From Lunularia cruciata (Eukaryota > Streptophyta > Marchantiopsida > Lunulariales > Lunulariaceae), in NCBI GenBank assembly GCA_948567375.1, contig OX419759.1, forward strand, positions 7,346,744 to 7,410,743: a DNA stretch of 64,000 nucleotides. The letters are read 5' to 3'. The notes under the pieces were generated by a model. It did no database searches. It saw nothing but the letters and a program-made list of their open reading frames with translations, and was not told the origin of the DNA. The stretch's first letter is position 1. Every line of letters starts with the position of its first letter. Below, in pieces: positions 12,940-24,702 of this stretch. Both the position numbers and the translations under genes were made by a program.

Positions 12940-14200
12940 TTGTAGATATGTTTTTGGATGATCTGCCAAAGGGATTACCCTCTAATCATGGTATATCATT
13001 CAAGATTGAGTTATTGCCAAGAAGTAACTTAATGAGTAGAGCAATCTATTGGCGCTTACCAAAGGAGTTGGATGAGCCTCAAATAACACTGATAGAGTTT
13101 TTGGAGAAAGATTTTATATGATAAAGTACATCTCCTTGGGGAGCACCAATACTCTTTGTTCTAAAAAAGGATGGAAGACTTTGCTTCTATATTGATTACC
13201 GTGGTTTCAATAAACAAATAGTGAAGAATGCATATCGTTTGCCTTGAATTGATGACTTGTTAGATCAATTGAGTGGAGCACAATACTTCTCCAAGTTGGA
13301 TCTCCATAATGGCTATTGGCAGATTCTCATTAATAGAGTGGATGTACAAAATATTACCTTTTGCATAAGGTATGGGTATTTTGAATGGAGAGTTCTACCT
13401 TTTGGGCTCACTAATGCTCCAGCAATCTTCATGGATCAGATGCATTGGGTGCTGGATGAGCTATAGGATTTGTACATGGTGTTTTTATTAGATGATATAA
13501 TCTATAGCAAGGTAGAAGTAGAACACACAAATTATGTGTGAGAAGTACTAAGACAACTATGTCAATGGAAGATTTACTACAAGAAGTCAAAGTGTGCCTT
13601 TTGGTAAAAGGAAGTTACCTTCTTAAGTCACAAGATCTCATCAGAGGGGATCAAGATGGAAGAGGAGAAAATCAAGGCATTATTGATTAGCCTACTCCAG
13701 AGGATATCACAAAAGTGTGGGCATTTAATGGTAACTTTTTATCGATGGTTCATCCACTACTATGCTTATGTGACCCCACCATTGACTGGCCTCTTGGGAA
13801 AGACCTCAAGCTTTTAGTGGACCACCAAGTATGAAAAAGTATTCCATAAGCTAAAACATATGGTATCTTCAAGGCCCATTCTTCAACTATATGATCCTCA
13901 TTTATCTTGTGTGGTTGATTTTGATGCTTCTAACTTTGCCATTGGAATTGTGTTACAATAAGAATTTCTAGATGGGTTACATCTTATTACCTTTGTGTCT
14001 TGCCAACTAAATACCATAGAAAGGAATTACTCTTCTTGAGATCTAAAACAACTAGCAATGGTATATTCCACCAACATATGGAGATATTATCTCTTGGAGA
14101 AACAAGTGACCATTTAAACCGATCACAAACACTTGTTGTAGACATTATATTTTGAAAACATGAAGATTCAATATCATCAATGGGAGGAACACCTATAGTT
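12940..14200 (+). pseudogene. Reverse transcriptase and RNase H remnant (gypsy)
   Basis: Conserved blocks are found in order: [55 protein letters not shown] (13245-13300), NGYWQI, LPFGLTNAPAIF, then VFLLDDIIYSK near 13480, where the polymerase motif YxDD has become LLDD. RNase H follows with DFDASNFAIGIVLQ (13918) and TDHKHL (14117). In-frame stops stand where consensus has Arg, Gln or Trp (for example LP-stop-IDDLL). Confidence 0.92.
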
Positions 14201-14499
14201 GTTTGACCTTAAACTTGAGTACAAACCAGGTAGATTCCATGTCATCCTTGATGTTATCATGACAACATGATTTGAAGTCCCTTCCTCTCATCACGATGGT
14301 AATTACAAGATTATCAATTGATTCCAAGGTCCAAATTGAGTTTAGGACCACTTTACAACAAGACCTCTTCTTCCAAATGATACAAGGTTGTCTTGTGGCA
14401 CATGACAAGGAATACAAAACCTTATCCTTCAAGGAAGGCCTTCTATTCTAGGAGAACCGGCTCTATATTCTAGCCAGAGGTGATCTACAACTTGTGCGC

Positions 14500-15619
14500 C
14501 TTCAAGAAACCCATGATTTACAAATCATTGGTCACATGGGAGTGGACAAGACCTTGCATACCCTACAACGCCAATGGTGGTGGCCCAACATGGCACAAGA
14601 TGTTCAAGAGTTTATTTGATCTTGTGAGAGTTGCTAATGCAACAAGGCAAGCAACTAGAAATCAAATGGACTCCTTCAACCATTTCTTATCCAATCTGCT
14701 TAATGAAAACACATGAACTTAGATCTCATCACATCCTTGCCCAAGACAAAGCAAGATCATATAGAAATCGTGGTGTCTATGGATAAGCTTAGTAAGCAAA
14801 TTCATTTGGCACCAACCTTTGATACAATGGATACTCAAAAATTGGCCCAAATCTACTTCAAAAATGTCTTCAAGCATCATGGGATATCTCATGTACTCAT
14901 CTTTGACCGTGATCCTCAATTCACCAAAAAAATTTGGCAAGCACTCTTCTAGATACTTGGCATCAAGCTTGCTTTGTCCATGGCCTATCATCTTCAAACT
15001 AATAGAGAAACAAAATTTAAAAATTGCACCTTGGAAGATATGCTTTGGTGTCTTTGTCAACATTCACCATACCAACTAGGATGAATGTCTAGCAATTGTT
15101 GAGTTTGCCTATAATAATTCCGAACAAGCAAGCACTAGATTCTCTCACTTCTTCCTTAATTTTGGCCAAGACCCACTCGTTACAAATTCCCTTCTTGCTC
15201 ATACTCCATCTCATGTCCCTCATACTTCTACCTTCTTTACCACAATATCCCAATCCCTACAACAAGCCAAATCTCATCTCCTTGTTGCTCAAATTTATCA
15301 AAAACAATACGTAGACCAACATCATCATGATCTTACTTTTCAACTTGGTGATAAGGTCATACTTTCATCTAGTAACCTACCACTCCCACTTGATACACAA
15401 TTCATGAACTTTCTCTTAATTGGATAGGTCCATTTGATGTCATCCAAATCATTTTTCTTGTTGCATGTTAATTGGCCTTGCCTTACCTTGTCATATGAAA
15501 ATACTCCCTATCTTTCATATTTCCAAGTTGAAACCCTTTTCTTTTAATCCATATTCTTTTCCTCTTGTATTCAACCTCCTCCTCCTCCTCCTCCTCCTCC
15601 TATTCCTATCAACAATAAT
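14500..15619 (+). pseudogene. Integrase remnant (gypsy)
   Basis: The HHCC zinc domain is seen at about 14511-14645 (HDLQIIGHMGVDKTLHTLQ, then SCESC). The catalytic core begins at 14713 with MNLDLITSLPKTK and runs to FDRDPQFTKKIWQALF, a stop, then ILGIKLALSMAYHLQTN, so the D,D,E neighbourhood is still visible. After 15,080 the C-terminal part reads IVEFAYNNSEQASTRFSHFF and LTFQLGDKVILSS. A (CCT)9 run at 15575-15601 precedes the chromodomain. Confidence 0.88.
15575..15601 (+). repeat. (CCT)9 microsatellite inside pol
   Basis: Nine CCT units lie in the linker between integrase and chromodomain and would encode a proline run in the frame used there. Confidence 0.9.
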
Positions 15620-15785
15620 GAGGTGTATGAAGTTGATCATATCCTTGCATGTCATCACATTCAACATAGCCATCAACAACATATTGAGTACAAGGTCTTT
15701 TTGAAAGGGTATCCCCTTCATGATGCCACTTAGGAGTCTCTTTCTCATCTCCAAAATGCACTAATGGCTATCTAGGAGTTTGAAG
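15620..15785 (+). pseudogene. Chromodomain at the integrase C terminus
   Basis: The frame reads EVYEVDHILACHHIQ, then HIEYKVFLKGYPLHDAT, a TAG, ESLSHLQNALMAI, a TAG and EF. This is the chromodomain pattern Y-V-E-x-I-L, Y-x-V-K-W-x-G-Y, T-W-E-P. The first TAG stands where the conserved Trp of TWE is expected. It places the element among the chromoviruses, whose chromodomain steers insertion towards heterochromatin. Confidence 0.88.
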
Positions 15786-15814
15786 CTTATGTGGTGATGA
15801 GTACATCACCAACT

Positions 15815-15824
15815 AGTAGTGGGG
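15815..15824 (+). other. Polypurine tract
   Basis: AGTAGTGGGG lies six bases before the TGCAACAATA start of the 3' LTR. It is the expected primer for plus-strand synthesis. Confidence 0.6.
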
Positions 15825-15829
15825 TAATA

Positions 15830-16261
15830 TGCAACAATACAAAGTTTACATATGAGTTAGTAGAGACTAAAAAAGTAGTAAGTAGGCCAAATTAGCCAAG
15901 AGTTATAAGAATATTCTAGAAATATCAAGGAAGCTACTTGGTACCTTCCAAGTATTGGGTAATGTGTATGCCAAATGGTGACTTCTAGGATGAAGCTTCC
16001 CAATTAGCTTAGCTTGCACACCAAGTAGGTGGCTTCTAGAAAGAAGCTTTGTGGGAAACTTTATATCTAGCTTAGCTTGCACACCAGGTAGGTGGCTTCT
16101 AGAAGGAAGCTTCTTAAGAAACTTCTCAAGAGCCTTGTATGTTCCTTATAAATACCAAAACCCAAGCTCATACTAAGCATTCAAAGTTTCACTTATTCAA
16201 AAGTCCAAATGTGATCTTTCACTTTGATCTTCCATTCTCTTATTTCTCTGCTTGTCTTATA
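15830..16261 (+). repeat. 3' LTR of the gypsy element
   Basis: It is homologous to 10714-11146, beginning TGCAACAATACAAAG. The end is blurred: either 16261 (ATA, from GCA by two transitions) or 16264 (ACA). Confidence 0.85.
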
Positions 16262-16266
16262 ACAAT

Positions 16267-16860
16267 GAATTGGGAAAAGAAGACATAGTCAAGATAGTAA
16301 GATTGGAAAAACTCAACTACCTAACATGGAGCTATGTGGGGTTGGTGTTCTTGTTGAAGGTGTTGCAAAGTAAGGGAGATGGTTTGCAAGTTTCAAAAAG
16401 ATGTGCCACTAGGTTGCGGTTTGGGTTGAGGTTTTGTCTTCAAACTAAAACCACTCTACCTTGAGAGTGCACCTCTACAAAATCTCATTGCAAATGTGAA
16501 CACTCTATCAATAATGGATTCCTTGTTGTAGTGTGTCTACTTCTGATCAAATATACCATGATGAGAGAACTTTCTTTTGGTCAACTTCAACTTTTGAAGC
16601 ATGTTCTAGCAAAGAAGACTACAAATCAGACACAACATTGCATGCTCATCATCCCACAATCAAATAACCAAAGAGCTGCCTTGGTCAAGAACTGCCCAAT
16701 CAAGTTACTTAATCAAATGAGGTTCCCAATAGGACCTAAATACAATAGCCGAATGCAATTACAATCCAATTTTCACCCAATCTAACTCTTTGCTCACACA
16801 CCTAGCTAAGTGTACCACTACTCTTTGATGGCTTACTAATACACTACTACAACAAATAGG
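16267..16860. other. Unclassified sequence between the gypsy LTR and the decayed frame
   Basis: A short plus-strand frame begins VRLEKLNYLTWSYVGL, faintly like the start of a copia-type Gag, but the match is too weak to name. Nothing else was recognised. Confidence 0.3.
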
Positions 16861-19087
16861 TAGGTAAGCAATTGCCTTGGTCAAAACTTCCATAGGATGC
16901 TAATCCAAAGCCTAACTTAAAAGTATTGGTGCTAGTCAACAGCTTATATACATTCTACGTCCTACTTGAATCCGTCCTCAATCAAGTCCTTACTTGGCAA
17001 TTTAATGGGCTTACCCTTGCCACCTAGACTAGCCATCCAATCACAAGTTTCAATATAAAAAATTGATATGAGTAGTGGAAGGGCACTCCCAAAATTGATG
17101 TTATTAGCCTGATACAATCTTTCCTACTCCACTACTTGCATTAATTTATCCAAGAGTGGCACTCCAACAAGTTACCCCTCTACTCTTACACCAAGCTCAA
17201 GTGTAGTTAAATTATGATATGTAATTCTTAATTTTGGTCCTTGAGTGTGTGGTTAATTGACAATGCATACTAATTATCAACTACTCCTCCAAAATCTAAG
17301 TGGCTATTTCTATAAAAAAATTACAAACACTAATTACAGTCAAGGTGGGGTTGGACTTACAAATTGATGCTTCATCTCTTGCCTCATCAATTCCCTGCAA
17401 ATTTTGGTTATTCTATCTTAGTCTTTTTATGGAATTTTGTCTTATGTTGCCACTATTTCTATTAGGAGGTTCAAATTTGGCTGAAAGGATGTCCACTCTT
17501 ATCATGGCACCTTGTAGCAGCTTCATGGAAGTTATGGGATCCTTGGATGGAGTGTGCAGAGCCAGCACCTCTTCTATAAGGAATGTCTTTCCCTCCTTGG
17601 CACCTACTACTCCACTTTGATCAATGGGAGAAGCTTCCTCCCCATTCCTCTCTACTATCTTGGTGGATTGTGCTTCCATCCCATCCTTTTCTCTTGCATT
17701 GGCAAATTGTTCTTTTGCCCCATCCTCTATTGTGGCTTGGGCAGATTGCACTTCCGCCTCCACTCTCTTTTGCCTTGGTGGCCTACTCTTCCATCCCATC
17801 CCTCAATGTCTTCCTCAGAGGTCACTCAACTCCTCTAACATATCTTTCATTTTGTATCTCTCATTTATAGGGATTCTACTCAAAAAAATTTAGCTTGATG
17901 CTCCTCTTCTTCTACACTAAAGTGCACCCAATCCCTCACTTCCTCATGTGGGTCAACATTCTCAATAGTAGTTGGTTCTCAGGCAAGCAAGTACTTCAAG
18001 AAATTTTGAGTGGTCTTAGCCTTCCTTCTCTAGACTACTATGGATTGCTCATGCTTTGGAAGGTTGGCCTCTTGATTCCTTAATAGTCTCTCATCTTACC
18101 CTTGCACTTGTGCAACCAATTCAAGATCCATTACTTGGAATTCCCTTGCTAATGTGTATCTAAAATTGATAGCTACAAGAATCCTTGTAACTCTTTGATC
18201 TCTAGCTCAATCTATCTCCTTTAACTATTATCCCACTCAACTCTCCTTTGAGTAGGTGCTTTTGGGTTGCAACTTATGTTACAATCTAGATGGGCTCCAA
18301 GAGAGTTGGACCCTATAGGGAGTTTTCTCCTATGAAGGAATCTACCTGCTCTATCAACTTTGCCATTTGTAGACTCTGATTCTTAGGCAAGTCACTCCTC
18401 ACTACAACTCCTCAAAACTCTACTTGAGGAACATGGAACTAGTTTTGCCTCTATCCAAATTGGTAGGAGGCTTCATGGCTGTGCTTCAAGGAAATGTCAA
18501 AGATTAATTTGGTAATTTGAGGTTTCTTCTTAATGCTTTGCAAATCCTCTTGACCTTTGTAGCTACAATCAATAGGATTCACTTGGCTTATACTCAGGCT
18601 TACTGCTATGTACTCCTTCCAGACCTCCACTTGCCTTCCACACTCTTCCTGCTCTCTCAAGGTAAGTACATTATGCCTTCAATATACATGGAACAGAAAT
18701 AGCCTCAACCAAGCATACCAATTAGTTTGGCTATTGCTTTATGCAAGCCTACAAATGTACTCATGTAATACCAATTAGTTTGGCTGTTGCTCTTTGCAAG
18801 CCTACAAATATACTCATGTAATACCAATTAGTTTGGCTATTGCTCTATGCAAGCCTACAAATGTAATCATGTAGGATCAGTTTCCAATTTACTACCTTAT
18901 TCCCTAACCAAGCATTCAATATTGTTATTGCTCGTACTTTGTTGATTTGGATGGGATGTTCAAGATGGAGAACAAGGAGTAAGAACTCAACATTTCTCTT
19001 GATTCTAGGTGTAGTGATTGATGATAGGGTATAGTCATGTTTAGAATTGTAATTTGTCCTCCCAAACACTTGTTTAGTAGCTTTCAT
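16860..19087 (-). pseudogene. Long decayed minus-strand reading frame, family unknown
   Basis: Read on the minus strand, long coding-like blocks follow each other, separated mostly by single stops: WLGNKVVNWKLILHDYI (near 18870), IFDISLKHSHEASYQFG (near 18480), SLQMAKLIEQVDSFIGEN (near 18350), KTFLIEEVLALHTPSKDPIT (near 17560), LDKLMQVVE-stop-ERLYQANNINFG (near 17130). The segment 17799-17413 is open for 128 codons and very rich in E, K, Q and R. The plus strand is correspondingly pyrimidine-rich. No RT, integrase or transposase motif was found. It could be a Gag-like or accessory frame of a large retroelement. Confidence 0.5.
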
Positions 19088-19960
19088 CCAATATAGTATC
19101 TCTTGGTGGCAACCACTCTCCTACATTGGTCAACTAATAGGCAATTAATGTCATTGCCAATCCTAACTTTAAGGACACCCTTGAATGGTTGGGTCCATGC
19201 TTTGTAGTACTCGACCCATGATTATCTCTAGAACCATGGACTCATCTTACTCCCATGGTAAGTCTAACAAGACCTTGTAGACTATTTTGCTAGGTCCTCT
19301 CTCAACTCTTCTTGTTCCTCATTGATTTTGGGAACTACTAATGTGAGCTTCTTCAAGTTGATCTTGGGAGCTATTTGTGTACAAAGCATCATCCTATTGG
19401 TTGGTTTCAAGATTATCACTCCTTTGTTCTTTCCTCCTATCTCTTGCAATCCTTGAAGTCTTCTTCCCTTTTGTGCTTCTATTTTTGATCAATTTGATAG
19501 GTTTTGGGAGGTAATAGACCTTGATTCCAAGTAAAACTTCTCCTCTGAACTGCTGAATACAAATTTTCTCACCCCACTTTTTTCATTTCCTTTGTAGAAC
19601 TTTAGAATTTTGTCCTTGTGTCACCTACAACACCCTTTGAAGTTTGAACAAAAAGAAAGAATACATAGGTTTCTCTCATACACTCTCTTCTCTCAATAGG
19701 AATTGCATGTGATGCAAGAGGTAAGAGACCTCAAGAATTTGTAACACATTCTCTTTAAGGTAGAAGCTAAAACCTTTACCTTACTTTACCAATTTCTCCT
19801 CAAGGATGGAAATTTTGAATGTCTTCTATGACTACTTGCCAAATTGAAGAAAGAATAGATAGATTTCTGAGCATTCTCACTAGAAATTGCCCTTGTTGGT
19901 GGATGATACAAATGGTCAATCTCTCCTTTGGTTGGCATGGTGTTCCTTTGAGGGATGCTC
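19088..19960 (-). other. Probable upstream part of the same decayed element
   Basis: The plus strand stays pyrimidine-rich, as in the segment below, and a minus-strand frame is open at 19980-19786, but no motif was recognised. Confidence 0.3.
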
Positions 19961-20990
19961 TGTAACACCCATTTGTGCATGTGTGTGGTATTGTGACATT
20001 TAGCTTGGTATTACAAGTACTTAAGAGATATTATTTATATGGAGATAAAGGATGGTTCTATATTAGTCATGGTTAGCTAAAGTTAGTCATAGCTAAGATA
20101 GAGGGGACCTTGCTTTAGAGGAAGTAGAAAAGATGAACACCACTATTTTGGATTTTAGTGTGTTGACTTGGTATTATTCCTAGGTGTTTGGCTTTGAGGA
20201 AAGAGTTGAGAACTCTTGGGCCCGCAAGCCTTTTTGTTTTGGATTCTTCTTTAGTCCAAGGATAGCCCATGTAAAGGAATCCTTGACTTAGTGGTTGGGT
20301 CAACATAAGACCATATGCTTAGGGGAATATGCCCATGTGAATGGATATTCCTTTCTACTTTTTGACTTTACTTGACTTTTAGTCTAGTAACTTGAGTTAC
20401 TATGGTAATTAGTAACTTTGGTACGTAACTATTTCACAAGTATATAAACAAGGGGTGAGGAGGTACTCAACATCCTTTCATTTGCAACTATCTCTCTCTC
20501 ATTGAGTTCTCTAATGAGCAATGACTTGAGTCTTGGAGTGTTAGCCTTGGAGGAGTATGATGGAGTTGGGGTTCCTTGCCTTCTTAGTCCATGGTGCGCT
20601 ACCATAATAGCCATTAGAGGTTCATCCTAAGTGAGAGACAGGCCGGCTCACAGCTCAAGGTGTGGAGTCTTGATTGGGAGGAAGGAACCCTATTGTCTCT
20701 CTCAAAACATAGTTTGTCCCCCATGGCTTGGGAATCAATGTGTGGCCTACATATGCAGGGCAATTTCGACATGCAGTCCACTCATTGTATCAGCGGTACC
20801 CATTGCATATCTCCAAATGCTTGTGTGGCATTTGGTTCCAATTTTGGTTTTGGTTTTGGTTTGTAGTTGGTCTACACCCTAGCTCCATCCTTCTCATCAC
20901 CATTCTCCTTAGCACTAACTTTGGCTTTAAAGAAGTAGTACTTCTCTATTCAAGTTACTACGGTTAATTGATCATTATTCTAGTGTTTCA
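19961..20990 (+). mobile_element. LTR-like sequence, possibly a solo LTR
   Basis: It begins TGTAACACCC, a common start of plant LTRs, and has a TATA-like AGTATATAAACAAGG at about 20439-20453, followed by a transcribed-looking, GC-richer stretch to about 20.9 kb. The right end could not be fixed and no matching 5-base target duplication was found, so the limit is approximate. It has no homology that I can see to the other LTRs in the window. Confidence 0.4.
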
Positions 20991-22477
20991 AACATCAAAA
21001 TTCAAAAAAAGAAATCTCCCCTTCTAGAGTCTATTATGGTTGTCACAAAAATTGAAGATGCAACAATGATAACACATATTCCACATATATACACTTCATA
21101 CTTTACAATACTCTTTAACTTAAACAAAAACCATCAAATGACCCAACAAAAAAATTATAGATTGATTACCAAAATTATTATCTATAACACTTCAATACTT
21201 TATACCTAATAACACTCTTGAACTAAAATAGCAATTATCAAATAACCCAACTATTCTCAACTAAATAAACTGACTACCAAATTTATTAACTACAAAACTA
21301 TAGAAATGTTTTTTTGAAATAAAATTAAAATATAACATTTTAAAAGGTTATAGAATGCATTCTAAAGTAGAACATATTAACAAAATTTGGTTTAAAGGAA
21401 GTAATAAAGTCAAAATTGTCAATTTCAGTTCCCAAAAGATAGTTGATCATCTATATCATTTGGCAGGCAATCAATTTGCCATCAACGCATAAGCTCCTCT
21501 TGCTCCACTAACTCTAAATCAATCAACAATAACTCAATCTTGTTTATGTCTTGTGCTCCATGGAAATCAAGATGGAGTAGATTGTGTAGTGTATTTCTAG
21601 CCATATGTTGCTTTCTTCAAATGATGAATTTGAATACACATGAATGATAACAACAAGCCACAATACAATTGAATGATAGCAATAGATCATAATAAACACA
21701 AACAAAAAAATATAATGTGATTTGTGTCAACATTTGTTGACTTGTTGGTTAAAGAAATGTATTAAAAACATATTAAATTATGTTTTTTGACATATATTCA
21801 AAAAGAACATTTCTATTCACATAACACACATTTCATGTATAATAACTTATAAACATATTTAAATAATCAAATTAAATCATTTTAACAAGAAACATATCAA
21901 TTCCATGAGGATAAAATTAAGAATAAATTAATACACAAGAAAATATCACTAATTAAATTTTTTTCCTATTGAATCTCTTAAGCAAAAACCAATCCTAAAA
22001 GAGAATAATGTCACCAAAAAGACATGTCATAAAAATATATAAAAGAAAACTCATAATCACATAAGATATTTAAATTCATGTCAACCTCTAACAATGTGAT
22101 TCAATTCAAAGATACTAGTTCCTAATAGACCCATGTTAATGTACTTTCCTTCCCAAAGGCATAGGTTTCACAAAGAATGACTTTTTCCAAAGAGTCTTTC
22201 TTTGCATAAAATTTCTCTCACTACTCTTGATATTATAGAACCCAAAGTTCCCATCAAGGCATTGCTTCAAGAAGATCATTGCAAACTCTAATTATCAAAC
22301 ACACAAGGCATTCAAAAACTACAATTATAAAGATTTATTTCTATTCATGCATTTCAAAGACAAGCACATACTTCATAAAGAAATTAGGATAAAAACAAGG
22401 TGGGTTTTCTCCTTTGCTTTATGCCCACTTTTTTGAACATAGGTCTTTTGAATTGACCACTTAAATACTAAACTACT
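20991..22477. other. AT-rich spacer, nothing recognised
   Basis: The sequence is strongly AT-rich with no open frame over 60 codons. I see no repeat or motif apart from short A and T runs. Confidence 0.5.
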
Positions 22478-22977
22478 TGATAAGAATTGAATGATAATTT
22501 CAATCACAAATATATATATATATATAGAAATGAACACAAGATTTGTTATCAAGGTTCAACCCACCTTGGGCTAAATCTCCATGCAAAGGCACTTTTCTAC
22601 AAGTTCCATTGAACTCAATTGTGTTGTTAAAAGAGAGGATCACAAAAGAGGCAATTGAAGAATATAATATTTTCTCTCTATAAACAAGACACCTAGTGTT
22701 TGTTATTTTTGGAATGATTTGAAATTGAAATGAAGAATATTATTTATAATAAGTGCAGTATGTGTACAAATTACTTGCATTATAAGACACCCAATAATCA
22801 TGCTCTTTCTATTCTTTTACATGTGGAAGTAATAAATGCTCAACAAAATAGTGTCAAAGTGCGAGTCATGAATAAAGGTGATATAAAACAAAGCGCATAC
22901 CATATACACGGCAATTACTTAAAGAAAAACTCATGTGCTTTCTCTTCTTTGCATCTAGAAGGAATTAATGCTCAACA
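22478..22977 (-). repeat. LTR copy A, 3' LTR of the antisense copia element
   Basis: On the minus strand it begins TGTTGAGCATTAATTCC (22977) and ends TTCTTATCA (22478). It is homologous to copies B (24263) and C (28785). A minus-strand polypurine tract GAGAGGGGG (22980-22988) lies next to its start, as expected for a 3' LTR. It holds an (AT)n run at 22510-22526 and two copies of a subrepeat ending in GGAA.TAATGCTCAACA. Confidence 0.8.
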
Positions 22978-22979
22978 AA

Positions 22980-22988
22980 CCCCCTCTC
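22980..22988 (-). other. Polypurine tract of the copia element
   Basis: CCCCCTCTC on the plus strand reads GAGAGGGGG on the minus strand, directly upstream of LTR copy A. Confidence 0.6.
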
Positions 22989-23229
22989 AATACTCATATG
23001 AAAGATATCAAAAGAACTATAGATCTTCTAACTTCTATTTGACCGTATATGTGTGCCTTGCATTTCTTCTTCATCATTTTGTAGAGCAATACTAATAGTA
23101 GCATTAAATTATTTTTTTCTCTATGTATGTTACCTTGGTAAACATGTAGGATTCTTTGAGCCATCAATCTCCTTTAGTTTCAACTCATTATACTTGAGTG
23201 TTAATATGATGAAATGATGTGTTCTTTTT

Positions 23230-23860
23230 ATATGTGAGAAATTAAGCAATATTCTTCTCCAAATGTAACATAAGTAACATTCTTTGCCAAATGTACAATA
23301 TGATTATCACTTCATAGAATATTTATTGGCTAATTCTTTTTTAGATCTTACATCTAATCTTATAACCACATGGTTCCTTTAAAGCTTTTGTGAATCCCAC
23401 ATACTCAACTTCTATTGTTGATAGAGATAATATCTTCTATTGTTGAGATGTCCAGATTACAATTGTACCTCCAAATTGTAAAGACATATCCATTGGTGCT
23501 CCTTCCACTATCTTGATCACCAAAGTTATTAGCATCTACATAGCCTTGTATTTCTTGAGTTCCACTCAAAAAAAAGAGTAAGTAGATGTACTTGCTAGAT
23601 ATTTGAGTATATAATTTACAACATTCTAATGCTTTTTGCTTGAACTATGCATATAATTGCTAATAGCCCCCACTACATGCACAATATCTTGTTTTTTCTC
23701 ACCCTTGTGACCATCAAACTTCCAACTACCAATTGATATGGAACCTTATCCATCTCATCCATCTTGGCTTGATTGCTTGGGCACGAGTCTTTGGAAATTT
23801 TGCTCTCCAAAGAGGTCAATGTGTGTTTACCATGGTTTATATTGAATCTTTTCAACACTT
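23230..23860 (-). pseudogene. Copia RNase H and connection-domain remnant
   Basis: From 23858 leftwards the frame reads LKRFNINHGKHTLTSLES, then KMDEMDKVPYQLVVGSLM, the conserved M..VPY..aVGSLM block between RT and RNase H. Further left, near 23560-23300, GYVDANNFGDQDSGRSTNGY and SDNHIVHLAKN give the RNase H pattern. Stops interrupt the frame. Confidence 0.85.
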
Positions 23861-23899
23861 CTTCACATAGTCTTTGTGTGAGACCAGTTACTTCTTCTT

Positions 23900-24255
23900 G
23901 TTCCTATCAATATCTAAATTTCAAAGAAAATTTAGATCTCATTATTTTCTTCACTTTTGAAAATCTCTTAATATTGGAACTAGTTACAAGCATATCATCC
24001 ACATATAAAGAAATATATATGATGTCACCATGGCCAAATTTTCAAAGATAAAAGAAATAATCAACTTCACACTGGGGAAACCTTTTGCTTGCCATATAAA
24101 AATGCCATTTTTATATAGAGATTTTCAAGATGAAGATTCTCAACAATAACTATATTCAACAATGACCTAATAGATATCATCTTTCCCACTGGTGCAAAGA
24201 TTTTTGTATTAAATTTTTTTTCTTTCAAGAAAAGACTTTGACTACCCTTGAGCAA
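23900..24255 (-). pseudogene. Copia reverse transcriptase, palm part with YVDD
   Basis: The frame reads FAPVGKMISIRSLLNIVI and AFLYG, then IIYISLYVDDMLVTSSN with the catalytic YVDD at 23994-24005 intact, followed by a stop after SLKFRY. Part of the block between AFLYG and YVDD is missing or shifted. Confidence 0.88.
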
Positions 24256-24262
24256 TGCAAAT

Positions 24263-24663
24263 TGATAAGAATCAAATAATCAAATAATCAAACCAATCCT
24301 AAACCAAAAAAAAGATATAGAAATGGACACAACATTTGTTATCAAGGTTCATCCAACTTGTGCTGCATTTCTATATAGAGGTACTTCTTTGCAAGTTCCA
24401 TGAAACTCAATTTGATTGTTATAAAATAGAATAATCCAAGAACTAATAGAAGAAAAAAACTCTTTTTCTCTCTTTATACAACACACCTTTTCTTGTGATT
24501 TTAGGATGATTTGAAACTAAAATGAAGAGCATTATTTAAAATAGAGGTAGTATGCATAAAAATTGTGTCCTATGTGTAACCACATATATGGAAGCCATCC
24601 AAAAAATTCATGCTCTCTCTGTCTCTCTTATTCCACATGTGGAAAGAATTAATGCTAAAAAAT
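24263..24663 (-). repeat. LTR copy B inside the copia RT
   Basis: It is homologous to copies A and C over most of its length (shared GATAAGAATCAAAT, TTTGTTATCAAGGTTCA, GATTTGAAACTAAAATGAAGAG, CACATGTGGAA.GAATTAATGCT on the plus strand). No primer site follows on its left: RT coding sequence abuts instead. ATGCA occurs at 24255-24259 and at 29321-29325, a weak hint that B and C once bounded one element. Confidence 0.75.
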
Positions 24664-24702
24664 GATGTAGGACCTTTTGCTTGCATGAAATTATAAAATC
24701 TC

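Larger units (their letters stand above)
10714..16261 (+). mobile_element. Complete but dead Ty3/gypsy chromovirus
   Basis: The order is LTR, PBS, gag, protease, reverse transcriptase, RNase H, integrase, chromodomain, PPT, LTR, about 5.5 kb in all. The two LTRs are clearly homologous but diverged by many substitutions and small indels, so the insertion is old. A possible target duplication is GCAAT (10709-10713) against ACAAT (16262-16266), one transition apart, if the 3' LTR ends at 16261. An end at 16264 is an alternative. Every coding block carries several in-frame stops, so it cannot move by itself. The stops fit C-to-T decay of methylated DNA. Confidence 0.93.

Noticed and set aside
15515..15754. 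Minus-strand frame with an arginine run
   Set aside because: It is the antisense shadow of the (CCT)9 proline run and chromodomain of the gypsy element.
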